A stretch of DNA of 26,849 nt from F23-B02 sp963640555 (GCA_963640555.1 CAVHZB010000003.1:1-26849), one strand, 5' to 3'; shown: positions 14,962 to 21,940, counted from the stretch's first letter. A program made the numbers and translations. The notes: a model not told the origin generated them from the letters alone.

Positions 14962-15369
14962 ATGAGCAGGAAAGAACTTGCCGCACGGTATCACGGCTCC
15001 GGCTGCAACTGCGCGCAGGCGGTAGGCTGTGCGTTCTGCGATAAAGCGGGTGCGGACGAGCAGACCATGATGGCGCTCACGCGGCGCTACGGCGGCGGAG
15101 CTTACAAATACTGCGGCGCGCTTATGGGTGCGGTCGCGGCAATGAATATGCAGCTTGGCGATATGCGCGAGGACGATCCCGCAGCACTCGGCGGTGCGGC
15201 GGCGGACAAGGCAGCGGAGCTGCTGCGCAGGTTTGAGGCGAAAAACGGCTCGGTATTCTGCCGCGAGCTCAAGGGCAGAGACACCGGCGTCGTTCTGCGC
15301 CAGTGCAGGGGCTGCGTCGAGGATGCCGCCGAGATAGCAGCCGAGCTTCTGGACGGCACGGAGGAATGA
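14962..15369 (+). CDS. C_GCAxxG_C_C family putative redox-active protein
   Basis: A 135-residue cytoplasmic protein of the cysteine-rich C_GCAxxG_C_C family, thought to be redox active but without an established reaction. It shows GCNCAQAVGCAFC (Cys15, 17, 23, 26), the family CGAxxG motif as CGALMGAV (Cys51) after RRYGGGAYKY, and later cysteines at 100, 115 and 118 (VFC, RQCRGCVE). The ATG follows AAGGAGA at a good distance. It is first in an operon: the response regulator starts 3 bp after its stop and uses a ribosome site inside its last codons. Association with a two-component system suggests, as inference, a role in redox sensing or in protecting an oxygen-sensitive system such as the divergent dehydratase. 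Confidence 0.85.
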   Translation: MSRKELAARYHGSGCNCAQAVGCAFCDKAGADEQTMMALTRRYGGGAYKYCGALMGAVAAMNMQLGDMREDDPAALGGAAADKAAELLRRFEAKNGSVFCRELKGRDTGVVLRQCRGCVEDAAEIAAELLDGTEE

Positions 15370-15372
15370 TAT

Positions 15373-16044
15373 ATGTACCGCATCTTCATCGTCGAGGATG
15401 ACTGCGGCATAGCCGAGGCAATAAAGCAGCAGGCAGAGTCATGGGGGCTTGAAGCGCGCATCGCCTCGGATGTCCGCGATGTCATGAGCGAATTTGCGCA
15501 GTACCGGCCGCATCTGGTGCTGCTGGATATAACGCTGCCTTTTTATAACGGCTATCACTGGTGCGGTGAGATACGCAAGGTGAGCAAGGTGCCGATAATT
15601 TTCATATCCTCGGCGGCGGATAACATGAGTATTATCATGGCGATGAGTATGGGAGCCGACGACTTTATCGCAAAGCCGTTCGACGGCGGCGTGCTGATGG
15701 CAAAGATACAGGCGATGCTGCGCCGCAGCTACGATTTTTCGCCCGACGCGCCCATAATAGAGTGCCGCGGCGCCATGCTCGACACGGGCAGCAGCTCGCT
15801 GACCTATAACGGCGAGCACATACCGCTGACAAAAAACGAGTACCGCATCCTGCTGTGCCTTATGCGTGAGCGCGGCAAGGTGGTCTCCCGCGAAAAGCTT
15901 ATGGAAAAGCTGTGGGAGACCGACAGCTTTGTGGACGAAAACACGCTGACGGTCAACGTCGGCAGACTGCGCAAAAAACTTGCCGCAGCGCATCTTGAGG
16001 ATTTTATCACGACTAAATTCGGCGTGGGCTATATTGTGGAGTGA
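15373..16044 (+). CDS. OmpR-family response regulator
   Basis: A 223-residue regulator. The receiver domain (residues 1-118) has the acidic pocket EDD (8-10), phospho-acceptor Asp52 in LVLLDITLP, the Ser/Thr switch in IFISSAAD and Lys101 in IAKPFD. The C-terminal winged-helix domain (about 128-223) contains LTKNEYRILLCLMRERGKVV and the wing end TTKFGVGYIVE. Similarity to the BceR group is suggested by the partner kinase type. GGAGG inside the last codons of the preceding gene supplies the ribosome site, and the kinase gene starts 3 bp after the stop. Its targets are unknown; the divergent promoter pair just upstream is an obvious candidate. Confidence 0.95.
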   Translation: MYRIFIVEDDCGIAEAIKQQAESWGLEARIASDVRDVMSEFAQYRPHLVLLDITLPFYNGYHWCGEIRKVSKVPIIFISSAADNMSIIMAMSMGADDFIAKPFDGGVLMAKIQAMLRRSYDFSPDAPIIECRGAMLDTGSSSLTYNGEHIPLTKNEYRILLCLMRERGKVVSREKLMEKLWETDSFVDENTLTVNVGRLRKKLAAAHLEDFITTKFGVGYIVE

Positions 16045-16047
16045 AAA

Positions 16048-17037
16048 ATGAAGCTGTTTTTTTCGTATTTGGGCGAGCATATCCGCACCATTGCGCTGTT
16101 TGTGCTGTTTTCGGTGCTGCTGACCGTGAGCTTTGCACTGTATAAGCTGCCGGTGCAGGCAGTCCTGTACCCCGTCGGGCTGTGCGCCGTGCTCGGCGCA
16201 GTGTTCATCATTGCCGGCTATATCCGTGCGGCAGAGCGCCATGCGGAGTTTTCGGCGCTCAACGAGCTCACCGCCGCAGAGGAGAGACTGCTGCCGGCGG
16301 AGCGGAGCATAGACGATGCCGATTATCGCCGCATAATCGCTCTGCTTGCCGAGAGCCGTGCGAGAATACAGAGCGATGCACAGCGCACCATGGGTGAGGC
16401 AATGGACTATTACACCGTCTGGGTGCACCAGATAAAAACGCCTATTGCGTCCATGCGCCTTACGCTTCAGAATGAGGATTCGCCGCAGTCGCGCAGGCTG
16501 AGATCCGATCTTTTTCGCATAGAGCAGTATGTTGACATGGTCATAGCATATCTGCGCTTAGGCTCGGAAAGCACCGACTATGTAATACACGAGCTGGAGC
16601 TTGATCCGCTCATCCGGCAGTCGGTGAAGAAATTCGCCGGAGATTTTATCGGCAGGCACATAAGTCTTGAGCTCGTGCCGACGGATGCGCGTGTTATAAG
16701 CGATGAGAAGTGGCTTGCATTTGTCATTGAGCAGGTGCTGTCGAATGCGCTGAAGTATACGAAAGCCGGAAGCGTCAGGATATACATGGCGCAGCCGAAA
16801 ACACTGTGCATCCGTGATACCGGGATCGGCATCGCGCCCGAGGACCTGCCGCGGATATTTGAAAAGGGCTACACCGGCTATAACGGCAGGATCGACAAGC
16901 ATGCGAGCGGTCTGGGGCTGTACCTGTGCCGCAGTATATGCTGCAAGCTCGGTCACGGCATAAGTGCGGTGTCTGAGCCCGGCAGCGGTACGGAGCTCCG
17001 CATAGACCTGAGCACATACGCTCTGTCGCCGGAATAG
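16048..17037 (+). CDS. Sensor histidine kinase, BceS-like intramembrane-sensing type
   Basis: A 329-residue kinase with two closely spaced membrane helices (about residues 12-31 and 36-58) and almost no extracytoplasmic loop, the arrangement of BceS-type kinases. The H-box is VWVHQIKTPIASMRL with His127. The ATPase domain shows the N-box VLSNALKYT (Asn233), G1 IRDTGIGIAPEDLP, F-box FEKGYTGY and G2 GLGLYLCR. Classical BceS kinases sense antimicrobial peptides through a neighbouring BceAB transporter, but none is present on either side here. The signal may therefore come from an unlinked transporter or from another input, possibly the cysteine-rich protein at the head of the operon. A repeat element lies directly downstream. 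Confidence 0.92.
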   Translation: MKLFFSYLGEHIRTIALFVLFSVLLTVSFALYKLPVQAVLYPVGLCAVLGAVFIIAGYIRAAERHAEFSALNELTAAEERLLPAERSIDDADYRRIIALLAESRARIQSDAQRTMGEAMDYYTVWVHQIKTPIASMRLTLQNEDSPQSRRLRSDLFRIEQYVDMVIAYLRLGSESTDYVIHELELDPLIRQSVKKFAGDFIGRHISLELVPTDARVISDEKWLAFVIEQVLSNALKYTKAGSVRIYMAQPKTLCIRDTGIGIAPEDLPRIFEKGYTGYNGRIDKHASGLGLYLCRSICCKLGHGISAVSEPGSGTELRIDLSTYALSPE

Positions 17038-17060
17038 GACCTCCGCCGCGGCGGGCGGCA

Positions 17061-17207
17061 CAATCCCTCCGGCTCGGCTAACGCCGACCCACCTCCCTTT
17101 GCACAAGGGAGGCAGCGCACCCCATGAGTTTGCCTAATGAAACGGCGCACCACCCTTGGCTCCCCTGCGCAAAGGGAGCTGTCAGCCGCAGGCTGACTGA
17201 GGGATCG
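17061..17207. repeat. MITE-like intergenic repeat
   Basis: A non-coding element of about 147 bp with imperfect terminal inverted repeats: CAATCCCTC at 17061-17069 and GAGGGATCG at 17199-17207 (8 of 9 complementary). Internal arms include CTCCCTTTGCACAAGGGAGG and GGCTCCCCTGCGCAAAGGGAGC, each itself a hairpin, plus GTCAGCCGCAGGCTGAC at 17181-17197. The pattern resembles short intergenic repeats that I recall from gut Clostridia genomes. It carries no transposase and would be mobilised, if at all, in trans. Only one copy is in the window. Confidence 0.7.
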
Positions 17208-17229
17208 TTTTCCGCGATAAAAGATGCTG

Positions 17230-17259
17230 AAAAACCGGAAGGCTCAGCCTTCCGGTTTT
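17230..17259. terminator. Bidirectional terminator of micropeptide gene 1
   Basis: AAAAACCGGAAGGC (17230-17243) pairs with GCCTTCCGGTTTT (17247-17259) around TCA. On the minus strand it ends in five T and closes the 35-codon gene; on the plus strand it could end the histidine kinase transcript. Confidence 0.9.
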
Positions 17260-17274
17260 CGTTATTATTCGTTA

Positions 17275-17382
17275 TTACTTAAGTCCTGCAAAGAACTGCT
17301 TGATAGCTCCGATCGCTATCTTTGCTGCCTCGTCAGCATCAGCCTTGTCCAGAATGTCCAGAATGATGTCCCAGATGTTCAT
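17275..17382 (-). CDS. 35-residue amphipathic micropeptide, unknown function
   Basis: A very short gene judged real from its signals. A consensus AAGGAGG (17391-17397) lies 8 nt before the ATG, and a strong terminator lies 15 bp after the TAA. The peptide begins MNIWDIILDILDKAD and ends AIGAIKQFFAGLK. It could form two amphipathic helices (about residues 2-12 and 16-34) with 6 acidic and 4 basic residues. It has no signal peptide, no cysteine and no processing motif of a ribosomally made peptide. Function is unknown; membrane-surface association is a reasonable inference. A perfect inverted repeat in the leader overlaps the ribosome site. Compare the 37-residue gene at 24447. Confidence 0.75.
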   Translation of the reverse strand: MNIWDIILDILDKADADEAAKIAIGAIKQFFAGLK

Positions 17383-17390
17383 TTTATCGT

Positions 17391-17431
17391 CCTCCTTGTA
17401 TTATTTGAGCCCTGAGTCTCTGTATACAAGG
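17391..17431 (-). promoter_or_regulatory. Leader inverted repeat overlapping the ribosome site of micropeptide gene 1
   Basis: CCTTGTAT (17394-17401) and ATACAAGG (17424-17431) are perfect 8-bp arms separated by 22 nt. In the transcript the downstream arm includes the first four bases of the Shine-Dalgarno AAGGAGG. Pairing would partly hide the site. Upstream sequence (17440-17480) is strongly AT-rich and probably contains the promoter, but I cannot fix one -10/-35 pair. Confidence 0.5.
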
Positions 17432-17479
17432 ATAAGGGACATATATTAAAATATAATTAGAAAAATAGTTTTTTTATTT

Positions 17480-17496
17480 GCAATAGTTACTATTGC
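17480..17496. repeat. Palindrome at the end of the YkvI-family gene
   Basis: GCAATAG (17480-17486) and CTATTGC (17490-17496) form a perfect stem around TTA, touching the stop codon of the transporter gene. No T-tract follows on the minus strand, only AAATAAAAAAA, so it is at best a weak terminator or an mRNA end-protecting hairpin. Confidence 0.45.
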
Positions 17497-18554
17497 TATG
17501 CTTTCAAGGCTTTGCGTACGCGGAAATAATGCACCGCCATGAGCACGATGAACACGCTGCTGCAATATCCGAACAGCGGGTATACGATGCTTATGAGCTC
17601 TCCGAAGCCGAACAGACTGCCGAGGAACATGCAAACGGCGCACACCGCAGTGAACGATACGCGATGGCGGTCCACGATCCTGAACTTTGCGCCGAGCATA
17701 GCCGTGAATGCCACAAGGCTCGACAGTGCCGTGCCGAACATTGCAAGCAGCAGCAGAACACCATAGATATAGCCCCACGCGGGGCTCATGCCCTGCGCTA
17801 TCTCAAGCATGGGAAGCTGTGCGGAGCGGGCTTCGGGAGCCGCGCTGACCGAGGCGAGAACGCTCATTGCGATAACGAGCAGCAGCCCCGCACCCAGCGC
17901 GATACCGCAGGCGGCAGACCTTTCACCCTTGACGAATTTGCCGAGAGGCGCGATCATGGCGATGCTGCCGAACACATTGTAGCAGGCAAAGCTCACCGCC
18001 GCGATGAGCCACGAACGCATAAGAGGATTACCGGAGGACGATGCCTCCGGTATCACGATACCGTGCTTGCCGACGCTGACTATGCCGAACACGAGCGTTA
18101 CCGCCGCGAGCACCGGAACCGTTGCCGAAAATGCAGAGACCATGCCCGACAGTCCGGCGAGCGATACTGCGGCGACGAGCGCGACGAACAGTCCCGAGCC
18201 GATATATACAGGCAGTCCGACAAGGCGGTTGAGCAGCGCGCCGACACCGGCGCTCATTATCGTGCCGACACCGAACAAAAACAGCAGCTCCAGCACCGTT
18301 ACGGCGATGCGCAGCGGCGGAATGTCCTTTTGTACAACGAGCTTATCTACCTCGCTGAGACCCGTGAGTCTGCCCAGCAGGATCATGATTATGCCTACGG
18401 CGATCAGCAGCAGGATCGCAGTCAGCAGTCCTGCTGCGCCCTTTGTGCCGAATGCGCCGAAGAACTGCCACAGCTCCTGACCGGACACATACCCGGCTCC
18501 GAGAAAGCAGCCGGCAAATGCCAGCCCTAAATTGACGGTTCCGATCTTCTTCAT
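17496..18554 (-). CDS. YkvI-family membrane transporter, substrate unknown
   Basis: A 352-residue integral membrane protein resembling Bacillus YkvI, a member of the APC/LeuT-fold superfamily with no assigned substrate. About ten hydrophobic helices are visible. The N-terminal motif LGLAFAGCFLGAGYVSGQEL, with an unwound first helix (GAGYVSGQE), is the family hallmark. Further features are a conserved-looking SFACYNVFGSIAMIAPLG in the middle and a basic C-terminus. GGAGG lies 13 nt before the ATG, longer than usual. It follows the proline-rich protein gene by 54 bp on the same strand, so birA, that gene and this one may share a transcript. Confidence 0.8.
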   Translation of the reverse strand: MKKIGTVNLGLAFAGCFLGAGYVSGQELWQFFGAFGTKGAAGLLTAILLLIAVGIIMILLGRLTGLSEVDKLVVQKDIPPLRIAVTVLELLFLFGVGTIMSAGVGALLNRLVGLPVYIGSGLFVALVAAVSLAGLSGMVSAFSATVPVLAAVTLVFGIVSVGKHGIVIPEASSSGNPLMRSWLIAAVSFACYNVFGSIAMIAPLGKFVKGERSAACGIALGAGLLLVIAMSVLASVSAAPEARSAQLPMLEIAQGMSPAWGYIYGVLLLLAMFGTALSSLVAFTAMLGAKFRIVDRHRVSFTAVCAVCMFLGSLFGFGELISIVYPLFGYCSSVFIVLMAVHYFRVRKALKA

Positions 18555-18608
18555 GCTCTTATCGGCGCCTCCATATTGCTTCTTGATTGTTCGGCTGACG
18601 CCGACGGC

Positions 18609-19223
18609 TCAGCCGATCTGCACGGTCGTCTGTGAGCTTATGACATCGAGATCCTGACCGCTGTACTGTCCCTTATAGTTCCAATCTATGCTTACGCTCA
18701 CGCTGCCCGCGTCAACGGGCACGGTGCCGGTATAGATAAGCGTTTCGGTCTGCGAGTTGGGCGAATCGACATCGAATGCACGCGTCAGCGCCGTTGATGC
18801 CGAGCCGCCAACGCTTATTGTTATGCTGCGCTGACCTATGCCCAGAGTGTAGGAACGCGCATAGACGCTCAGGCTCAGCTCATAGCCTCCGTCGGACGCA
18901 CGGGTCACCGTCCATACGGTGTGGGTATTGAGACCGACACCGGTGTCCGAGTCAAAAGAGCCGCTGCCGACCGTCTCGCCCGAGGGCTGTACGGGAGCGG
19001 GCTCCGGAGTGGGAGTGGGCTTCGGCGATGCCGAGGGAGGTGCGCTGGGCGTGGGAGACGGAGTCTCGTCGGGCACTGCCGGCGCGCTCTCCTCCGCAGG
19101 TGAGGCGGTCGTCTCGGGACGATTGCTGCCGCCTATGTCTCCGGTGAGCCATAATATAACTCCCGCTATCATTATCAAAACAATGACTATCGCTATAAAA
19201 ATGTATGCGGTCTGCTTTTTCAT
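18609..19223 (-). CDS. Membrane-anchored protein with proline-rich linker, unknown function
   Basis: I do not recognise a named family. The 204-residue product has a basic N-terminus, one hydrophobic helix (about residues 8-28) and an extended Pro/Ser/Thr/Glu linker (about 34-82, including PKPTPTPEPAPVQP). A C-terminal domain of about 115 residues looks beta-rich, with Ser/Thr/Val-rich alternating segments (SLSVYARSYTLGIG and VSVSIDWNYKG). No cysteine follows the helix, so it is not a lipoprotein. The likely topology is a single-pass protein with the C-terminal domain held beyond the membrane, in the wall or, if made during sporulation, the spore envelope. It begins 3 bp after the birA stop, indicating coupling in expression rather than shared function. 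Confidence 0.75.
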   Translation of the reverse strand: MKKQTAYIFIAIVIVLIMIAGVILWLTGDIGGSNRPETTASPAEESAPAVPDETPSPTPSAPPSASPKPTPTPEPAPVQPSGETVGSGSFDSDTGVGLNTHTVWTVTRASDGGYELSLSVYARSYTLGIGQRSITISVGGSASTALTRAFDVDSPNSQTETLIYTGTVPVDAGSVSVSIDWNYKGQYSGQDLDVISSQTTVQIG

Positions 19224-19226
19224 ATG

Positions 19227-19964
19227 CTACCTCCGTATGCTTATTTCACCGCTGTGCAGTGTTCTGCGTTTGCCGTCATGCAGGCGCACGACCAGTCCGT
19301 AATCGGGGCTTATATCCTCCGCCGCCGCCTCGTATTCGCCCTCGGGTGATATCACCGTGACGGGCGCGCCGAGTGCGATGCAGCGTTTTCTGTATTCCTT
19401 CAGGCACACGCCGGGCTCCGTCTGCCATTGAGCGTACAGCCCGTCGAGCTCGGCGAGTATCGCGGCTATGAGCGCGCCTCGCTCAAATGTCATGCCGGTC
19501 TGCGTGTACAGTGAGCCGGCTTTATCGCGCAGCTCGGGAGGAAAATCCTCAATGCGGGTCGTGACATTCAGCCCGATGCCCGCGACGGTGTACAGGCAGC
19601 CGTCCTGCTTTACCGCGCTCTCGCACAGTATGCCGCATATCTTCCTGCCGCTTAGGTACAGGTCGTTTATCCACTTTATGCCCACCGGCACTCCGCAGAC
19701 TTTTTCTATCGCGCGGCTGACCGCCACGGCACACACCGCCGTAAGACTGACGGCACTGTCGGCTCCGCCGTCGGGACGCAGCAGCAGTGACATATATATA
19801 CCCGCGCCGGCAGCCGAAGCAAAGCTCCTGCCGAGTCTGCCGCGGCCGGAGGTCTGCTCGTTTGCTATGACCACCGTGCCCTCCGGCGCACCCGCCGCCG
19901 CGAGCTTCTTGAGCTCGTTATTTGTCGAATCAAGCGTTTCAAACGCCCTCACACTTATATTCAA
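19227..19964 (-). CDS. birA: Biotin--[acetyl-CoA-carboxylase] ligase, catalytic type without DNA-binding domain
   Basis: The enzyme activates biotin with ATP and attaches it to the biotin carrier domain of carboxylases. The 245-residue product starts straight into the catalytic domain (FETLDSTNNELKKLA) and lacks the N-terminal winged helix of E. coli BirA, so it should not repress biotin genes itself. Motifs: TSGRGRLGRSF, the biotinyl-AMP loop; GIKWINDLYLSGRKICGIL with the catalytic-region Lys, where the usual KWPND reads KWIND; and a C-terminal small domain. The start is TTG (19962-19964), supported by GGAGG 8 nt upstream; a nearby ATG is out of frame. A good promoter lies 25 bp above the start. 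It is first of a probable three-gene transcript. Confidence 0.93.
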   Translation of the reverse strand: MNISVRAFETLDSTNNELKKLAAAGAPEGTVVIANEQTSGRGRLGRSFASAAGAGIYMSLLLRPDGGADSAVSLTAVCAVAVSRAIEKVCGVPVGIKWINDLYLSGRKICGILCESAVKQDGCLYTVAGIGLNVTTRIEDFPPELRDKAGSLYTQTGMTFERGALIAAILAELDGLYAQWQTEPGVCLKEYRKRCIALGAPVTVISPEGEYEAAAEDISPDYGLVVRLHDGKRRTLHSGEISIRR

Positions 19965-19988
19965 ATCATTATCCTCCGCAGCTCCAAG

Positions 19989-20017
19989 ATTATATACCGA
20001 TTTTCCTGCCTTGTAAA
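19989..20017 (-). promoter_or_regulatory. Promoter for birA
   Basis: On the minus strand, TTTACA (20012-20017) and a perfect TATAAT (19989-19994) are separated by 17 bp, giving a short leader to the TTG start. It is divergent from the PAP2 gene promoter, whose -35 begins 12 bp away. Confidence 0.85.
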
Positions 20018-20018
20018 G

Positions 20019-20046
20019 TGTCGGAGTATTGACAAATGCTCCGACA
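20019..20046. promoter_or_regulatory. Inverted repeat spanning the divergent birA/PAP2 promoters (candidate operator)
   Basis: TGTCGGAG (20019-20026) and CTCCGACA (20039-20046) are perfect 8-bp arms 20 bp apart centre to centre, about two helical turns. They flank the -35 of the PAP2 promoter (20029-20034) and abut the -35 of birA. That geometry suits a dimeric or tetrameric repressor. There is no T-tract. Confidence 0.5.
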
Positions 20047-20057
20047 TGGACTATATT
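20029..20057 (+). promoter_or_regulatory. Promoter for the PAP2 phosphatase gene
   Basis: Perfect TTGACA (20029-20034) and TATATT (20052-20057) with 17-bp spacing, about 30 nt of leader before the ribosome site GGAGGAG. Confidence 0.85.
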
Positions 20058-20094
20058 ACTGTACTACGCCAAGCCACACAGTTGGAGGAGCCAT

Positions 20095-20766
20095 ATGAAG
20101 CTGAAGCAGTTTATAAAAGATACTTTTCCCACCTATTCGTACCTGCCCCTGTTGAGCATTCTTGTTATGCACGCACTGGTGTGGGGCATAACGAAGATTA
20201 TAACGAACGGGCTTCCCGCGACGGATGTCACACTGCCCATTGACGCACGGATACCGCTCGTGCCGGAGTGGGTGGTCATATATGTGCTGGCATTTTTCCT
20301 TTGGGGCATGGGGCTTTTCATGATAATGCGCGCCGAGCGCGAAGAATGCTATAAGATGTTTGCGGGCATTGTTGCCGCAGAGATCATCTGCTGTGCATTT
20401 TTCATTGGTCTGCCGAGCCGTGTCGTGCGTCCGGAGATCGTTGCGGACGATGTGTTTTCGTGGGCACTTGCGCTGATATACACCACGGATACTCCGACAA
20501 ACTGCTTTCCGTCAATGCACTGCCTGTTCGCCTATATGGCGTTCCGCCAGTCGCTGTGCTGCCGCGTGAGCAAGGGCACGCGCGTGTTCTGCGGCGTTTT
20601 CGCGGTGCTGGTGTTTTTGTCAACGCTGTTTGTAAAGCAGCATGTCGTCGTCGATGTTTTCGGCGGGATATTTTTCGGAGAAGCAGCGTTCCTGCTGGGA
20701 CAAAAACTGCCTCTGTGGAAAATTTTTAATAAAATCAACAAAAAAACCTTGCAAAATACTCTGTGA
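20095..20766 (+). CDS. PAP2-superfamily membrane phosphatase
   Basis: A 223-residue integral membrane protein of the PAP2/inositolphosphotransferase-like group, which acts on lipid phosphates or transfers phospho-head groups. The ATG at 20095 has GGAGGAG directly upstream; a longer frame reaching back to 20029 would start inside the promoter. Helices occur near residues 17-40, 60-80, 90-110, 128-145 and in the C-terminal third. The three phosphatase motifs are recognisable: RVVRPEI near 106, CFPSMHC near 141 with the catalytic-region His, and KQHVVVDVFGG near 182 with the nucleophilic His and supporting Asp. The exact substrate (undecaprenyl pyrophosphate, phosphatidic acid or other) cannot be assigned. 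Transcription is divergent from birA and overlaps a candidate operator. Confidence 0.85.
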   Translation: MKLKQFIKDTFPTYSYLPLLSILVMHALVWGITKIITNGLPATDVTLPIDARIPLVPEWVVIYVLAFFLWGMGLFMIMRAEREECYKMFAGIVAAEIICCAFFIGLPSRVVRPEIVADDVFSWALALIYTTDTPTNCFPSMHCLFAYMAFRQSLCCRVSKGTRVFCGVFAVLVFLSTLFVKQHVVVDVFGGIFFGEAAFLLGQKLPLWKIFNKINKKTLQNTL

Positions 20767-20777
20767 TATGCTTTAAT
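20749..20777 (+). promoter_or_regulatory. Possible promoter for the small exported protein
   Basis: TTGCAA (20749-20754) and TTTAAT (20772-20777) with 17-bp spacing, straddling the end of the PAP2 gene. Both hexamers are imperfect, and read-through from the PAP2 promoter is an alternative. Confidence 0.45.
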
Positions 20778-20839
20778 CTATATAAACAGGCCGCAAAAGT
20801 ATATTTTTGAACAAAAAGCGGTAAAAAGGAGGAGCATTT

Positions 20840-21259
20840 ATGACAAGGACCCGCAATAGAAACATTATCATCACGGCAGTGGCATTCCTGGCTGCGGCGG
20901 TGCTTTTTGCTTTTGCGTTTGCACCTATCGGCAGTGCCGATGCCGCAGCGGATGCAGGCAGTGTGGCTGCCATGGTCGAGAAGACCCACGACACGGTCTC
21001 TGCTAAGCTTGACGCGGTAAAGACCGGCGTGAGCGAGAAGATCGGCGTTGATGCCGAAGCCATTGAGTACATCTGGAATTACGGCGACAATGTCGAGGCA
21101 GGTATAGAGGGTGCCACCGGCGACTTCGTTGATATGCTTGAGAACATCGGTCAGGCGTATGACAACGGCGATGTTGAGGGTATAATCAACACTCCCAAGA
21201 CCTTCGTCAACGGACTCAAGGGCTACCTCGGTGCGATCAAGGGCACCATCGTTCCCTGA
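20840..21259 (+). CDS. Small exported or membrane-anchored protein, unknown function
   Basis: I do not recognise a family. The 139-residue product has a basic start (MTRTRNRN), a hydrophobic core (about residues 9-29) and FAPIGSADAAADA, where a signal peptidase site after ADA is plausible; otherwise the segment is an anchor. The mature part is acidic, Ala/Gly-rich and probably helical, with no cysteine (SVAAMVEKTHDTVSAKLDAV, then EAIEYIWNYGDNVEAGIEG). A strong AAGGAGGAG ribosome site and a near-perfect downstream terminator argue that it is well expressed. It follows the PAP2 gene by 73 bp and may be transcribed with it or from its own promoter. Confidence 0.75.
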   Translation: MTRTRNRNIIITAVAFLAAAVLFAFAFAPIGSADAAADAGSVAAMVEKTHDTVSAKLDAVKTGVSEKIGVDAEAIEYIWNYGDNVEAGIEGATGDFVDMLENIGQAYDNGDVEGIINTPKTFVNGLKGYLGAIKGTIVP

Positions 21260-21280
21260 TGCTTAAATAAGGCGAAATGT

Positions 21281-21312
21281 AAAACACCGGAAGTTTTTGC
21301 TTCCGGTGTTTT
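21281..21312. terminator. Bidirectional terminator between the small exported protein and tdk
   Basis: AAAACACCGGAAG (21281-21293) pairs with CTTCCGGTGTTTT (21300-21312) around TTTTTG. It serves two converging transcripts. Confidence 0.9.
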
Positions 21313-21353
21313 GCCTTTTATACGGCTTATGCCGCGGTGTGCTCTTACCTCGA

Positions 21354-21926
21354 TCAGCCGTTGCCGATCTTCTTCATCCAGCACTTGTGGCACATTGCCA
21401 CATAGCTGTCGTTGCCGCCGAGAAATACCTGATCGCCGTGGGTGATAACGCGGCCGCCGGCGTCGATACGCGCATTGACGGTAGCCTTTCTGCCGCAGGC
21501 GCAGACGGTTTTTATCTCGGTGATGGAGTCGGCAAGCTCCATGAGCCTGCGCGAGCCGGGGAAAAAGTGAGTGAGAAAATCGGTGCGCAGCCCGAAGCAC
21601 AGCACCGGCAGATCCTCATCATCGACGAGCGTGCGGAGCTGCTCTATCTGCTCGGGCGTGAAAAACTGCGCCTCATCGGCTATGATCACATCGTGCCTTC
21701 CCGCGCTTTTATATGCCTCGATTATATCCTGCTCCGGCGTTATCACCTGCGCGGAGCGCTTCAGACCGATGCGGCTCTGAACGATGTCCGCACCGTCGCG
21801 GGTGTCGGTGCTCGGCTTTATAAGCCATACGCTCATGCCAAGCTCCTCATAGTTGAACTGCGTTATCAGCGCCTGAGCCGATTTGGACGAGCCCATTGCG
21901 CCGTATTTGAAATATAGCTTTGCCAT
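21354..21926 (-). CDS. tdk: Thymidine kinase
   Basis: Type II thymidine kinase of the salvage pathway, converting thymidine to dTMP with ATP in the cytoplasm. The 190-residue product is a normal length. It shows the P-loop GAMGSSKSAQ (residues 9-18), Walker B-like IIADEAQFF with the catalytic Glu, and the lasso-domain zinc site built from CACGRK and MCHKCWMKK cysteines (four Cys in two pairs). The substrate loop GLRTDF is present. It is placed 14 bp downstream of the uridine kinase gene on the same strand, giving a two-gene nucleoside salvage operon. That matches the nucleoside-type importer elsewhere in the window, although they are not adjacent. Confidence 0.96.
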   Translation of the reverse strand: MAKLYFKYGAMGSSKSAQALITQFNYEELGMSVWLIKPSTDTRDGADIVQSRIGLKRSAQVITPEQDIIEAYKSAGRHDVIIADEAQFFTPEQIEQLRTLVDDEDLPVLCFGLRTDFLTHFFPGSRRLMELADSITEIKTVCACGRKATVNARIDAGGRVITHGDQVFLGGNDSYVAMCHKCWMKKIGNG

Positions 21927-21940
21927 GTCCCTCTCCCAAC

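Noticed and set aside
15439..16428. Long minus-strand frame opposite the response regulator and kinase
   Set aside because: It crosses the boundary of two well-identified genes and has no domain features or start signals.
17224..17415. Plus-strand open frame of 63 codons over micropeptide gene 1
   Set aside because: It starts inside the MITE-to-terminator spacer, has no ribosome site, and reads antisense through the terminator and the micropeptide gene.
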